A stretch of DNA of 64,000 nucleotides from Owenia fusiformis (GCA_903813345.2 CAIIXF020000007.1:28755564-28819563), one strand, 5' to 3'; positions 38,193 to 50,670 are shown, counted from the stretch's first letter. Numbers and translations: made by a program. The notes: generated by a model from the sequence alone, not told the origin.

Positions 38193-39300
38193 TTTGGATG
38201 ATTATAAATCTCCAACTTGGCCTTTCATACAAACTCTTATCTTTGCTGTTACATAGTTAATAATAATCAGTTACAAATTAACCCAAGAACTACATGTATT
38301 CTTTTAAAGCATACTTCAAATTCTATATATGTTTGAATATCTGTACACGAGTGCCAAAAATTCATTTTGACTTTTTGCAGGTCACTGAAAGGTCAAGGTC
38401 AAACTTGAAATTAAAGGTCGATATGAACTCCAAAGATGAGTTTGACAAAACAGATTGGCTCAATATTCGACATTGCCATTAATATATAACATATTTTTTA
38501 TGTCACCAACACAAGTAGTGACTTTTTTGTGGATGGTATCTGGCAGTCCATGATCAGCAGTCAGCGTTCAGTGTCTGTAACAAATGGCAGGGGGTGACAT
38601 TTTGCATGATAATGCCTTGTTTTAATACTGTTCTGATCCTGTCAATGTCTAAGGTGATGAAATTATAATATCAAACCCCCTGTCTGTGTATGTGAACCAT
38701 TGTAGCCTAATCAATTACAGTCTCATAATATATTTTATTATTCAATTAAATATAGACTTGCTTCATATCCTTCCATAAAATAATACTGTAAGGTTATATA
38801 ACATTTGGGTGCACGGATTCTACTTAAGGCTTTCAGACTATGTGATCAATATCTTTTGGTACTTATATTGTGACCTTATAAGCTAGGCCAGGAAAGTGTT
38901 TGATCAGCCAGCAATTACAGGGTTTTACAACCTTTTTAGACTTACAATAATAAATAATTCTCAACATTCTCAGCTAAAAATATTAACTAATATGTAGTTT
39001 TATTGCCTTGCACAACCTCCACAAAGTCAATATATCTTTTTACAATTATATAAACAGTTGACTTTTGAATAAATGTTGAGGTAAGTTCAGGATCCCTGAA
39101 TGAACTTATAATTTTCAATTCACATTTCTCCCTAAAAACAAACTCAAATGCTCGAATTAATAGAACAAATTAATCCCATACTTTATCAGCATCTGGTTGC
39201 ACTTTTTGTTACTGCAAATGTGAACAGCCAGACTAGAAACAAATTATCTTTTTCCTGGCCTTAAAGTTATAGATCGAGTCTTTCTTTATAATCTTTATAA
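38193..39300. other. P450-4 5' flank and P450/PNPO intergenic region
   Basis: 38193-38660 is the 5' flank shared by the P450 copies. 38660-39300 is unique AT-rich DNA containing the 3' side of PNPO. The first match to the shared flank ends around 38660, marking the distal edge of the duplicated block. No additional gene seen. Confidence 0.55.
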
Positions 39301-42300
39301 TTATGGAGCTAAACGTTCATAGACCCATCCAGCATCCCCTGGATGGGTTATTGTCTCATCAAATGTCTCCCCCTCTTGGTGTTTCCTGAATACGATCCTG
39401 TCGTGTACACGGTTTGTCTGCCCCTGCCAGAACTCCACCATGTGTGGCTTCACAACATAGCCACCCCTGAAAAAAGAAAAAGCATGTTTTGATATTTCAA
39501 CTTGTCATATTTGATATTTCAACTTGTCATATTTGATATTTCAACTTGCCATATTTGATATTTCAACTTGTCATATTTGATATTTCAACTTGCCATATTT
39601 GATATTTCAACTTGTCATATTTGATATTTCAACTTGTCATATATGATTTTTCAACTTGCCACTTTTGATATTTCAACTTGTCATATTTGATATTTCAACT
39701 TGTCATATTTGATATTTCAACTTGTCATATTTGATATTTCAACTTGTCATATTTGATATTTCAACTTGCCATATTTAATACGTCAATTTGTATGCTCATA
39801 AAACTAATCCTCATTCAATTATGATGAAATTTCTAGCAACCTGATTGGCTCAAGTGACATATATATATAGGTTATTTCATGCTTGATTTTCACTATGAAT
39901 TTTATTCCAGGGTAATATGATATTGACCGAGGGAAATATGATATTGACCGAATGAGTGTAGCGAGTGAGTGTCAATATAATATTTACCGAGGTCAATGTC
40001 ATATTTCCCGTGGAATAAAATTCATATTGAAAATCAAGCATGAGAAAACCTTTTTATTCCATAATTTGATTTTTGAGAATTCAAGGAAAAAGAAATATTT
40101 AAGAAAATTGAAAAATTGAAATTTTTTGAAAAAAATGAAAAAAATGATTCAAAATCGAAAATGATATTTTAAATAAATGAAAATCTTTGAAAAATTTCGA
40201 GTAAATATGATTTTTTTTACAGGGACAATATGATTTTTCGAGTATATATGATTTTAAGAGGGATAATATGATTTTATTTCCCAGGGAAAACAGTAGTATT
40301 ATGGAATAAACATTTGTATATTCTATGCTGTTTCTTTTACACTCTAACATCTACGTTAATAACAAAACTATTTACATGTACCATTGAAAACATACAGTGT
40401 ACATTCCCAAAATCATTGAATTACCTTTAAATCATTCAACTTCTATATATTTTTAAGATTATAACTTTTCTTTACATGAGTCTCTTGAGAGCCCATGTTA
40501 TGGCCCACCAACGTGTAATTTAACAAGTTTTTAATCATATCGCCCAGAAGGAATCAGTTTATACTATTTCAACTCTATGCCATGAGCGTCAGAGCCTAGA
40601 ACATGAGGCTGTTAGGTAGGTAGATACATGTAGTTAGGTAAGGTAGATGACAGTCATTTTAAAAGAAGTAAAATCAAGCTACCTTAACCGAAATTAACAT
40701 TATTTAATTCAAGTATTAAAAGTAGCAACATACCAATAATCTGGTTTTGGAATCTCTTTTGACTCATCTGCATATTCGTTTGTTAATTTTTCATTTCTCT
40801 CGCGGAGAACCTGTAAGAATCAATGTTATTCACTTTAATTGAGGCTAAAAACACATCAGTTATTCAGGATTAGGACACAACGATACCGATGATCTTAACT
40901 GATTTGTTTGGGTAGTAACAATTACAGCTTTACGATTAATATTCATATTCATTAATAAATTAATTTTAGCCCACAAGTTTACACGTTTCTTTAATTCATT
41001 TGTAAGCGTAAGTTTACAAGTTCACATTTCAGAAAACCTCACGTAACCTCAGAAAATAATGCTTTATTCACAAGTCCTAAAATTATCAAAAGCTTCTGAT
41101 TTTTCAAGAATTCCTTGCTCAGTGGGGCTTACATCTCTTCCTGTTATTATTGTGCTCTGGTGACTAACAATTGCTCCTATCTGGCTGGACCGAGGACGGG
41201 AATGGAAGTAAGTGGTCGACTCCTCCTCAGATAGCTTCTCAACTATGCCCTCTATACGCACCTACAAGAACCAGTTCATTTCAGAAAATGACAGAAAACA
41301 ACATAGACATTTAAATAAATATTGAAACAAGATTATACAACATTTTTTAACATTTATTATTCATTTGTTTATTCAACTTTTAAGTCAAATGGACAGATAT
41401 TTGACTTGTTTGTGACACTTGCACAAACATTCACGCATAGTTATGAGATATCAAATCCAGCCAATCAGAACACACTATAGCAAATAATATGCACTCAAAT
41501 TTCAACAGAGAAATTGCTATTTTCAGAAAAATTGAAATTGATGACTCTCATCAATTTCATGATTTCAAGTTGGCACTTGAATGAAAAACTATAAATAGTA
41601 TCATTGAATAGAAAGTAAGGTGCTTATGCAGGTCAAAATGTCAAACTGTAAAATCCTTGCAAAAATGCTCTTGCAAAAAATCATTCAATAAAGTGATACT
41701 GTACAAAATATTTTGCAATGTGTGCACTCAATGAATTGTGGACGATTTATACACTCATGTCTTGTGTCATAGACATTGAATTCTGGCATACAAGACATAC
41801 ATGGTTTAAAGCATCTACAATTCATAGAGTTCTGCGCTTAAATTCTTAATCTCACCAATGCTTACCGATCGCATAAGAGGCTCCCAGTAAAACATCAAGC
41901 TAGCCCTGGGATTCTCAGCCTGAAAACATTAGGTTCTTTATATATACATCATAAGGACTGTTAAATTATGAGCCATGGAATATCTCAAAACACATTTCAA
42001 ATGAAGTGGATATATTTTGCTTTTTTGCAAACAGGGATACAGACAATTTTCAAAGTACATGTACATTGATTTTATAAGAAACATTGATTTTTTAGGGAAT
42101 GTCATACACAGAGAAACTCCCAATAATTAAAAATACTTATTATATTTTTGACAGAAAAGCCAACTTGTAATTTTCATATGTCTAAAATTAATATAAATAC
42201 AGAAATGGCATGATGAATATGTGCTCCACTGCACAATCCTAATAATGAATGTGTTATATTGAGATATCCCCTAGCTTGATTTGGTCTTTTGTTTACCTGT

Positions 42301-45300
42301 CTTGACCAGGTAGTAGTCGCATCTGTTTCATTCACATTGGTCCAATAGAAACACAAAGCTGCTCTTGCATTTTCCTCCTGAAGATGCCAATTGATATACT
42401 CCAAGGTTTTAATATACCATTTGAAAGGTGAACAATTGTCAGCTTTAAAAATATGACCTCTTAAAGCTGTTAAGTGGTTCATGAGTTACAAATTTGTATA
42501 ATTGACAGTTTTACAACACCAGGGATTTAATTAAGGAAATTTTATCTTAAACAATCTATTTATATTATTCTATTCCAAAAAGCTGAATCTTATGATAAAT
42601 ATTTTAGGGTAGATGTGTTTTATTGTAAAGTGGGTAGAAGGAATAATGAAAAATATGTGCATGTGAAGAGTGAGGAAAAACAGAAGGCCAGGAATAACAA
42701 TCTTAAATTTTACCCAGCATGTCAAAAAACAGTCCTAGATTGTCATACCAAAGAGTATCCCCGAACTTTTGAAATGAATCCATGAAACAGTTTGGTTGAT
42801 GAATGGTGTAATGTGAGTGTGCAGAGTAACCCCAAGGAATGAAAATCTAAAGCAGCCACCTTTAAATTTTCCCACCGTGCCCGAAAAGTAATCAATTCAA
42901 ACAATTTGCCCAAGACACTTAGATACGATGATTTTGAAATGCCTGCCATTTGGCCTGAAAACCAATCAGAATACAGCACCCAAGAGTGGGAAAAAAGATT
43001 TTGTTATACAGTACACAAAGTATCATTTTTATGTCATGTTAATTCAATGAAATTAATGTAATAATGAAACAAGGTAATTTGATTTCATGTACACAGAAGG
43101 AGAGTATCATGTTAAGATATCCAGATCATATGAAAAAATTAATATCTTGTGGGACCATTTGACAAGACAGAAAATGCAAGAGCAGTTATTTATAAACAAG
43201 ACAAAACTAAAATCTTTAGAGAATCTATATCAATCAACCGTTAGCCAATTATCCAAGGTTTACATCTTCCACTGCTCATCACAATCAATCTACTTATCTC
43301 CCTTTGCTCACCACAACCAAACATTTTATCTTCCACTGCTCATCACAATCAATCTACTTATCTCCCTTTGCTCACCACAACCAAACATTTTATCTTCCAC
43401 TGCTCATCACAATCAATCTACTTATCTCCCTTTGCGCACCACAACCAAACATTTTATCTTCCACTGCTCATCACAATCAATCTACTTATCTCCCTTTGCT
43501 CACCACAACCAAACATTTTATCTTCCACTGCTCATCACAATCAATCTACTTATCTCCCTTTGCGCACCACAACCAAACATTTTATCTTGCACTGCTCACC
43601 ACAATCAACCTACTTATCTTGCACTGCTCACCACAATCAACCTACTTATCTCCCACTGCTCACCACAATCAATCTACTTATCTTCCGCTGCTCACCACAA
43701 CCAGCATACTTGTATGACACTGCTCACCACAATCAACCTATTTACCTTGCACTGCTCACCACAATCAACCTATTTATCTTCCACTGCTCACCACAATCAA
43801 TCTACTTATCTCCCACTGCTCACCACAATCAACCTACTTATCTTGCACTGCTCACCACAATCAACCTACTTATCTCCCACTGCTCACCACAATCAATCTA
43901 CTTATCTCCCACTGCTCACCACAATCAACCTACTTATCTTGCACTGCTCACCACAATCAACCTACTTATCTCCCACTGCTCACCACAATCAACCTACTTA
44001 TCTTGCACTGCTCACCACAATCAATCTACTTATCTTCCTTTGCTCACCACAACCAACCTACTTATCTTGCACTGCTCACCACAATCAACCTACTTATCTT
44101 CCACTGCTCACCACAATCAACCAGTATTTATCTTCCGCTGCTCACCACAATCAATCTACTTATCTTGCACTGCTCACCACAATCAACCTACTTATCTTCC
44201 ACTGCTCACCACAATCAACCAGTATTTATCTTCCGCTGCCCACCACAATCAATCTACTTATCTTGCACTGCTCACCACAATCAATCTACTTATCTTGCAC
44301 TGCTCACCACAATCAACCTACTTATCTTCCACTGCTCACCACAATCAACCAGTATTTATCTTCCGCTGCTCACCACAATCAATCTACTTATCTTGCACTG
44401 CTCACCACAATCAATCTACTTATCTTCCACTGCTCACCACAATCAACCAGTATTTATCTTCCACTGCTCACCACAATCAACCAGTATTTATCTTCCACTG
44501 CTCACCACAATCAATCTATTTATCTTCCACTGCTCACCACAATCAATCTATTTATCTTCCACTGCTCACCACAATCACTCAACTTATCTTCCTTTGCTCA
44601 CCACAACCAAACATTTTATCTTCCGCTGCTCACCACAACCAGCATACTTGTATGACACTGTCTACCACAATCAATCTGCATGTATTACACTGCTCACCAA
44701 ATCTTGGCTTTTTCTACTGGTCATATTTGTGAAAAATCTGAAGCCTCTTTCATCATAGCCTTTTAGTAGCATAATTCTTATTGATGGTCTACCAGTTCTA
44801 AAACAATCAAACCATGCATTGAATAGACTCCATGGAAGTAGCCTTGATAAAAATAGGTGGGGAAAATAACAATATGTATGGCAAATTACAAAATATGAGG
44901 CAAATTACAATATGAGAGGCAAAACTTGAGCAAAATAGGATGTTAATACTCGCATGATAATCGTACGTCATTTTCAGTTTTAGTCGCAAAAACATAAAAA
45001 ACTTGGTGGTGTAAGTCTCATCATGGGCTTTCAATACAATGCCCATGGTCTCATCAAGCTTGAAGTTGAAGTCATCAAAAAGAAATCAGATCAAAAAACT
45101 TTTTTTTCCAAAAATTGGGTGAGGACTCGCCCATTGCTCACTATGCCCATAGGGTCACACAGAATCGTTCCTATAACATTCACCAATAACATGGTAATGT
45201 ACATAAACATTTATGTATGTTCTTCACCCCTATAAGGATTGAAAGACAGTCAGAGTAAATTATAATTTCCATGCAGAACAGAATAATATGTTTTATAAGA

Positions 45301-48300
45301 CACAATTTGACAAGAGAAACAAAAATTAATATCTCGATAACCAAATGTTTTATCTTTCATAGGATATTTGTGAAAACAGAGAACTGAAACCCAGGACTAA
45401 CATTTTAACATCATGTTACAACATGTATATTTAGCAGTTTTAGAATAAAACTGACAAAATCAAATTAAAAATAATAAAACAAATCAAACTAATTGAAAAA
45501 AAATTAATTATGAAAAAAGTTATTTAATTACAAAACTAATCAACAAATCAAAATGAAATCCACAAAATCAGACCCAATACGAGAGTGTACAGTAGGATTC
45601 CAGTTCTAAAAGCTGAGACAAGCAGGGGGTGAATTTAGCTTACCTAAAAGCAGAATAAGCAAGAAGGATTTAAATTGAAAATTATGGGGAATGGGTGTAA
45701 TAGTTTCACTGCAATGTAGACACTCACAATTTCTTTTCCTTTTCTACTCTCATAGTTGGTGTAGAACCTGAAACCCTTGTCATCATAACCCTTTAGCAAG
45801 ACTATCCTCAATGATGGTACTCCTGTCCTATAAAAAACAAAACAGATGGCAGATTAGTGGGGGAAGGACTGATGGTAAACTTGTGCTTGTTTTGACTTCC
45901 TTTTATTGAACCTTCAAATGCGAGTGTATTCTCTACCGTTTAATTGAAAATGATCAGTTTCAGTTTCTATTCTGCAGAATGGTTCACAAATAAAAGTTTG
46001 TGATTCTACTCACTCTTGGAGGTTCAAATCAAGGCAGAGCAAAAACATGTACATGTATTTATACAGAAGTTATGTTAGGGCATGTATGCCATTCCTTTTT
46101 ATGAAGAAACTTCAAAAACACTTATTTTTTAACATTTTGTCGATGGAAAACTCTGTGAATCAAAGTTCTTTTGAGTAGGAAACTTAAAACACAGAATTCA
46201 AATATGTCATCAAAAAGAACAAAATAGTCTTAATGGTGTATTCAAATCTCATTAATCTCTCCTAAAATCTCATTAAAAAGAAAAATTAAAGTCACTTTTA
46301 TTAATGAGGTTTCAAAGCTATATAGCAAAACTTCTGTTGACTTGAAAAAATACTAATATTTATATCAATGACATAAATTCTAAACATTCAAATTATGTAA
46401 GTCACTTCTATCTCCAACGATGAATAGAAATTTCTCAATTTTGTGTTAAAATCAATAAAACTAAGTACTTTGTGGCTGTTGCAAGAGACATGGCATTCGC
46501 TTCTCTAATCCCATCAGTCTGGCAGGCAATTTCAAACCAATGTTTAAATTGGGCAATGGGCTCCTTGGCAACCAGGCTGTCTTCTTCAAATGCCTCTTGG
46601 TCTCCCTTATAAGGCTTTCTCATCCCTGAAGTGAAGGTAGAAAAAATAAACAAGTTGGTTTATCTAGAATGTGAACTTAATTTAGAAGAAAAAATAAAAC
46701 TAGACAACAGCAAGGCCAAAGCGTAGCAAATCCCATCGAACAGCCATGGCTGGCATTTTTACAAACAAAGTATATAGCAGAATGGTAGCCATTTTTCAAA
46801 ATGGCCTCCTTCTACCAAAAGTGTCATTAGACAGTGTGTCATGCTTATAGTATTCACATACCAAATATGAACAAAATCGCTCCACTACTTTTCGACTTAT
46901 ACTAAAAAACGTTAAAATGGTGGCCATTTTACAAAATGGCCGCCTCCTAACAAAAGTGTCATAAGGCAGTGAGCCATGCTTATAGTATTAACATACCAAA
47001 TATGAACAAAATCGCTCAACTACTTTTTGAGTTATAGCAAAAATCGTAAAAATAGCGAGTAAAGGCCGCCATTTTTCAAGATGGCTGCCATGTGCTTCTT
47101 TAATACCTACATTTCTAGCTTTATTAATGTCCTATATAATTTTTTTACATTTAAAACATAATGCTATTACATTTTTACATATTGTACCTAAATTACTGTA
47201 AAATCTGCACTAAAATGGCTGCCATTTTTAAATGAGTGGCCATTTTGAAAATCAGCTTTTGAGCAGAACTTCTACTCCCATAAGGTATATGTGTACAAAA
47301 TATGAACAAATTCGGGCAAACGGTATTTGAGTTGTTGCACAGTCGGATGGACATACGGATGTACGTATGTACGGTCTATCCCATCAATCGAAGTTTGGAG
47401 GGATATAGGGAATGCTTCCGTCCGTCCGTCCGTACGACCATAGTTTGATTTGCTTTAATATTGAACCAAGAAAAAATAACTCACAAAGAAAAAAGCATTT
47501 GAAGTTCAGAGATCATTAGACATGCATGCAGATGTTGATCTAAAAGATGGCGACACTTCTATAAAAATGAATGTATAATGTAATACAAACAACTTTGCCA
47601 TCTTTCAATGACATTCATAAAAACTTGATATATAAAACTTGACAGATTGAAAATATTTTTTGATAATTTATTGTAAGCTTTGATGTGGTCTGTTTGAGCC
47701 TTTGTTGGTGTCAAATGAAAGATAGGGATCTTATCAATACATTGGACATAGTATGAAATTCAAATGTAAGTCTTTATTTTGACCAAAAACACTGAAAATA
47801 TGCAAAGTGGGCCTTTAATGAAATGGCTAAAATGTCTATACTCTATATCCTATACACAAAACCAATAAATCTTACAGTGCCCAACCACACTGATCAGCCA
47901 CTATTAAGTATAAGATAAATGCATATGATTAATTAAGATATGCAACGTGAAGATGACAGGCACCAGAAATGCAGCTTCTTCACTTTTTTCAGAAGATTAC
48001 ATGTTTAGCAAACATTTACAAATAAAACTAATTACATCTAAAATGTAGATTAGTTTTGAGCACTTGACACTTAATCCAGAGGCTGTGGGTTTGATTCCCA
48101 CCAAGGTGGACGACTTTTTCACATTAGCCCTTATAAGGGCGTAGCCAGTTTTCAGTCAGAAGGGGGGGGGTGCGCGATAAATTTTGGTTTTCAGTCAGGG
48201 GGGTGCGATTGTGACATAAACAAGAGAAAAAAATAAGATTTATGTAGAACTTTACAAAAATTGATGTAACTTCCTTCAAAATAGACTAGATGCGAATAGA

Positions 48301-50670
48301 AATAATCTTGATTTACGTCATTAAATATTCAAAATTCAGTCAAAAAGTGATGTCATATTTGAAATCTACATGTAAAAGTACATCTAGAAAAATGGTTTCG
48401 AAAATTGTTTATCAACTTTGAAAATTTAATTTTTTTTGAAAATGTGACTTCTAGCTCGGGTTGATTCCTCATAGACCCCATGTTACAAAATCACAAAAAG
48501 TGAAATATCTTTTCTTGTATTGGACAGATAACATTTTCTTTTACTGGACATATTTTAATTTGCATAACTATTAGATACCTAAGGGTTATATAAAAATTGA
48601 ACCACTAAAACAGATGTAATTTAACTTAATAAGTTAAAGGGAACTTTCTACTATACCCGCCATGTTATCTGACCCGAACGAGCCAAAAAATGGTAACTAC
48701 CTACTTGCATCTGCGTTATTGAGCTAGAACCTTCAAATAGAAAGCATTTTAAAGCTCTTTTCTTCTTCTTTCTCATGTTTTATTTTTATTGGTTATGGGG
48801 GGGGGGGGTGCGAGCGCACACATCGCATCCCCCCTGGCTATGCCATGCCTATGGCATAGAATTTGATGTTTCAAAAGCATTAATTTCCCCTTTGGGTCCT
48901 TTGAGGAATGACACATCTATGTGCTAAAATGGGACTGGGATTCAGATGATTGGGATTCGGACGATTGGGTTTCGGACCAATGGTGGGATTAGGACGATAA
49001 TTGGCTTTCTGATCAATGGGATTCCGACAATTAGGATTCAGACAATTGGGTTTCAGACAAATGGGATCTGGACAGTAGGAATTTGGACAATTGGGATTCG
49101 GACCAATGGGATTCAGATGGTTTGTCAATTCTTTACGTACAAGAATTACATTTTCATTGCTTAAGCTCTCTACAATTTCAACACCACAATTTCAGTTGAT
49201 CCTGTTTAATAATCCTCCTGTACTTTAGTAATATTATATAGTTTATAAAAAGGTATCACTGATAGCTGAAATGACTTGAACATCAAAGTTGAACTTGACT
49301 CAAGCTGAATAACTTCACTGGTGATCTGCACGATTATGCTGCTGGTTACCGAAACGCATCGTTTCGGTAACAAAATGTCAGAACGTCGAAGATACAATTT
49401 TTCTTTTTTCCTTATTTTACCCGTTGTAGGCAGAATCCCCACCAGTATTCATTACATGTATGCGATAAAATAGCTCAGAAGACAACAGAATTATCGATTT
49501 AATTCCTCACTTAAGTTACAGAAACAGTAAGGGCTAAAAGTGTAGATCTTAACTGTTTTTCGAGATATAGTTTCTGTAACTTTAGTGAGGAATTATATCG
49601 ACGATTCTGTTGTCTTCTGAACGATTTGTTCGCAAATATGTACATTTTCTTAAACATATGATACCATGGACATTCAACTAGACCATGATGATACTGATAT
49701 ACATTTGTGATAAAAATGTTGTGGGAATTCTGCCTACAACGTGTGAAATAAGGCAAAAAGAAAAATCGAACCTTCGACGTTCCAACATTTTGTTCGTTTC
49801 CAAACTCCTTTTACATTCCCCAATCATTATTTTGTCAAAATGTTTCAAGAATCCTGAAATATAAGAAGAAATATGCGCGGTAGGATTTAGAGTTAAACCT
49901 TTTGTTGATAATGTTTCACCGCACGTGTGTTTATTTAGTTAAAACGCGCCATCTAACCAATGAACTTGTCTAGCTTTTACAATCACGTGAAACCAGCATG
50001 AGACAAGAACCAATCACGTCTAGTATGTATATCCAACAGACTGACTAGAAGTCAGTCTGTTATGATGAACTACTTTCCTGTGGAAATTGCAGTGAAATTT
50101 TTTGCACAAAATTATCAATTGGAGGAACAATTTCTTCAATAAAATAAACATTACAAAAGTCTACAATCACGTCAGTTGTTTATAACGAAGTTGCCATGCT
50201 TACAATAAACAATCTGCCCACCGCAGTTATATGTTGAAGACTAGCACTGCATGCATGGATAGTGGGGAGTCCTCCATATATTACTTATATTATTTCTATA
50301 CCTCCTAGATGGAGGACTTCCCACTATCCGTGACTGCATGGGAGTACACTTCGTTTCGGTAACCAGCGTAATCGCCAATCTGGTGCATTGCATTACCAGT
50401 GATGTCACAGATATTGGCCAGATCGTTTTGTAGTAGGATCGAATAGGAATATTTATTGAGCTACTGATCCTACTACAAAAGAATCTGGCCGGGATCTATG
50501 AGTGATGTGAACTTGAGCCTGAGGTGAATGAAAAAAAAAACTTTCTTCAAAAAATTACCTGCAACATCAATTCCATTGCTCATGCTGGACGTCATTCTGA
50601 TTAATGTTGTGTCTAAGTTAATATTAACCAATCGCGTATATATAAGAGTGTTTCTGATAAGCGACAACAT
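39301..50670 (-). CDS. PNPO: Pyridoxamine-5'-phosphate oxidase
   Basis: FMN enzyme that oxidises pyridoxamine- or pyridoxine-5'-phosphate to pyridoxal-5'-phosphate, the last step of the salvage route. Exons in order: 1, 50670-50559; 2, 46625-46469; 3A, 45827-45728 or 3B, 44797-44698; 4C, 42377-42297 and/or 4D, 41919-41866; 5, 41261-41133; 6, 40810-40734; 7, 39466-39301. With 3A and 4D the product is 264 residues (human 261). Exon 1 encodes a basic N-terminus ([13 protein letters not shown]), possibly a targeting peptide; Met26 or Met30 are alternative starts. Then [14 protein letters not shown], the FMN segment RIVLLKG...[37 protein letters not shown] (phosphate-substrate and FMN contacts), WGGYV, EFWQG, HDRIVF and the family C-terminus ERLAP. 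Exon 1 to 2 joins in matching phase (1 nt plus GG). The gene is divergent from the CW-PWWP gene. Exon 2 has a weak donor (AA/GTACTT). Confidence 0.93.
39487..39778. repeat. 22-bp tandem repeat in PNPO intron 6
   Basis: Unit TATTTGATATTTCAACTTGTCA, about 13 copies with few variants, starting about 20 bp upstream (in gene sense) of the exon 7 acceptor. Confidence 0.93.
39865..40052. repeat. Foldback MITE in PNPO intron 6
   Basis: Left arm TTATTTCATGCTTGATTTTC and GAATTTTATTCCAGGG are repeated inverted at 39995-40052 (GTGGAATAAAATTCATATTG, AATCAAGCATGAGAAAACCT). About 190 bp, no ORF. The AT-rich tail to 40310 repeats ATATGATTTT motifs. Confidence 0.8.
41866..41919 (-). CDS. PNPO: PNPO exon 4D (18 codons)
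   Basis: Reads [18 protein letters not shown] with a TTTTCAG acceptor and GTAAGC donor, phase 0 on both sides. Length and sequence match the vertebrate segment DSNPFASLVFYWEPLNRQ. It joins directly to exon 5 (VRIEG). The position that is usually Gln, an FMN contact in the human enzyme, is Ser here. Confidence 0.85.
42297..42377 (-). CDS. PNPO: PNPO exon 4C, alternative or extra copy (27 codons)
   Basis: Reads [12 protein letters not shown], then nine residues absent from other family members, then TTTWSRQ. Donor CAG/GTAAAC is good; acceptor CTTCAG has a weak pyrimidine tract. Phase 0 at both ends, so it can replace 4D or be added to it without shifting the frame. It keeps the usual RQ before VRIEG, which 4D lacks. 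It resembles 4D at about 9 of 18 comparable positions, so it is an old duplicate. Expression is unproven. Confidence 0.65.
43255..44697. repeat. 32-bp minisatellite abutting PNPO exon 3B
   Basis: About 45 copies of CTGCTCACCACAATCAACCT plus about 12 bp (ACTTATCTTGCA). The left end (43265-43590) shows a 64-bp higher-order unit with TTTGCTCACCACAACCAAAC. Because 32 is not a multiple of three, all three plus-strand frames stay open for hundreds of codons; those frames are not genes. On the PNPO sense strand each unit contains GGTGAGCAG, the same string as the exon 3B splice donor at the array edge. Confidence 0.95.
44698..44797 (-). CDS. PNPO: PNPO exon 3B, paralogue of exon 3A
   Basis: 100 nt with a GTTTTAG acceptor and TTG/GTGAGC donor. 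Reads [18 protein letters not shown], then [15 protein letters not shown]. It has exactly the length and phase of exon 3A, matches it at 21 of 33 residues, and keeps the family residues RI.LLKG, FRF.TN and SRK. Because each exon begins with one base of a split codon and ends on a codon boundary, including both would shift the frame, as expected of mutually exclusive exons. Confidence 0.85.
44798..45727. other. PNPO intron between exons 3A and 3B
   Basis: No exon-like sequence. Small frames at 44807-45046 and 45023-45235 show no domain. Confidence 0.6.
45728..45827 (-). CDS. PNPO: PNPO exon 3A
   Basis: 100 nt with a TTTTTATAG acceptor and ATT/GTGAGT donor. Reads [18 protein letters not shown], then [15 protein letters not shown], the FMN-binding segment (human: FRFFTNFESRKGKEL). 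The first base completes the Lys codon begun by exon 2. Confidence 0.93.
46690..47345. repeat. Dispersed ATGGCCGCC-type repeat in PNPO intron 1
   Basis: Starts AAACTAGACAACAGCAAGGC and runs to AAATTCGGGCAAACGGTATT. It is the same family as the blocks flanking the P450 copies (8800-9460, 15780-16700), so the family is not confined to that cluster. Confidence 0.75.
47372..47445. repeat. CCGT-rich dispersed repeat end
   Basis: ATCCCATCAATCGAAGTTTG, GGATATAGGGAATGC and (CCGT)3. A relative is at 58195-58290. Marks the end of a dispersed repeat; no gene. Confidence 0.7.
47446..48136. other. PNPO intron 1, unique part
   Basis: Nothing recognised beyond AT-rich intronic sequence. Confidence 0.5.
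48137..48845. mobile_element. Inverted-end repeat (GCGTAGCCAG ... CTGGCTATGCC)
   Basis: Both ends carry an inverted GGC(G/A)TAGCCAG motif followed inward by a G-run and TGCG(C/A)G. The interior (48240-48620) matches 21230-21550 in opposite orientation. No ORF. Exact target duplication not resolved. Confidence 0.6.
48930..49118. repeat. 18-bp minisatellite
   Basis: Imperfect repeats of GACAATTGGGATTCGGAC / GACCAATGGGATTCAGAC. The complementary frame gives a Pro-Asn-rich peptide (PNPN/CPNP) that reflects the repeat only. Confidence 0.85.
49366..49803. repeat. Long imperfect palindrome in PNPO intron 1
   Basis: The arm 49366-49442 (GTCGAAGATACAA ... GTTGTAGGCAGAATCCCCA) pairs with 49722-49803 (TGGGAATTCTGCCTACAACG ... 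CTTCGACGTTCC). Inside, 49477-49620 is a tighter hairpin around CAGAAAC / GTTTCTG. Matching TGGTTACCGAAACG near 49345 and CGTTTCGGTAACCA near 50360 suggest an even wider inverted pair. Confidence 0.8.
50246..50340. repeat. Hairpin CATGCATGGATAGTGGGGAG
   Basis: The left arm around ATAGTGGGGAGTCCTCCAT pairs with ATGGAGGACTTCCCACTAT on the right; AT-rich loop of about 35 bp. Confidence 0.85.
50417..50490. repeat. Hairpin GGCCAGATCGTTTTGTAGTA
   Basis: Arms GGCCAGATC-GTTTTGTAGTAGGATC and the complement ending AGAATCTGGCC, loop about 26 bp. Lies about 70 bp from the PNPO exon 1 donor. Confidence 0.85.

Noticed and set aside
42743-42979. Possible third copy of PNPO exon 4 (complement reads [14 protein letters not shown])
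   Set aside because: Weak resemblance to EN.RAAL.FYW, but it needs an extra residue, lacks the Trp, and has no convincing splice sites.
43087-44758. Three long overlapping plus-strand frames (522, 454 and 251 codons)
   Set aside because: They are the three frames of one 32-bp minisatellite in a PNPO intron; the unit has no stop in any plus-strand frame. No domain and no conservation beyond the repeat.
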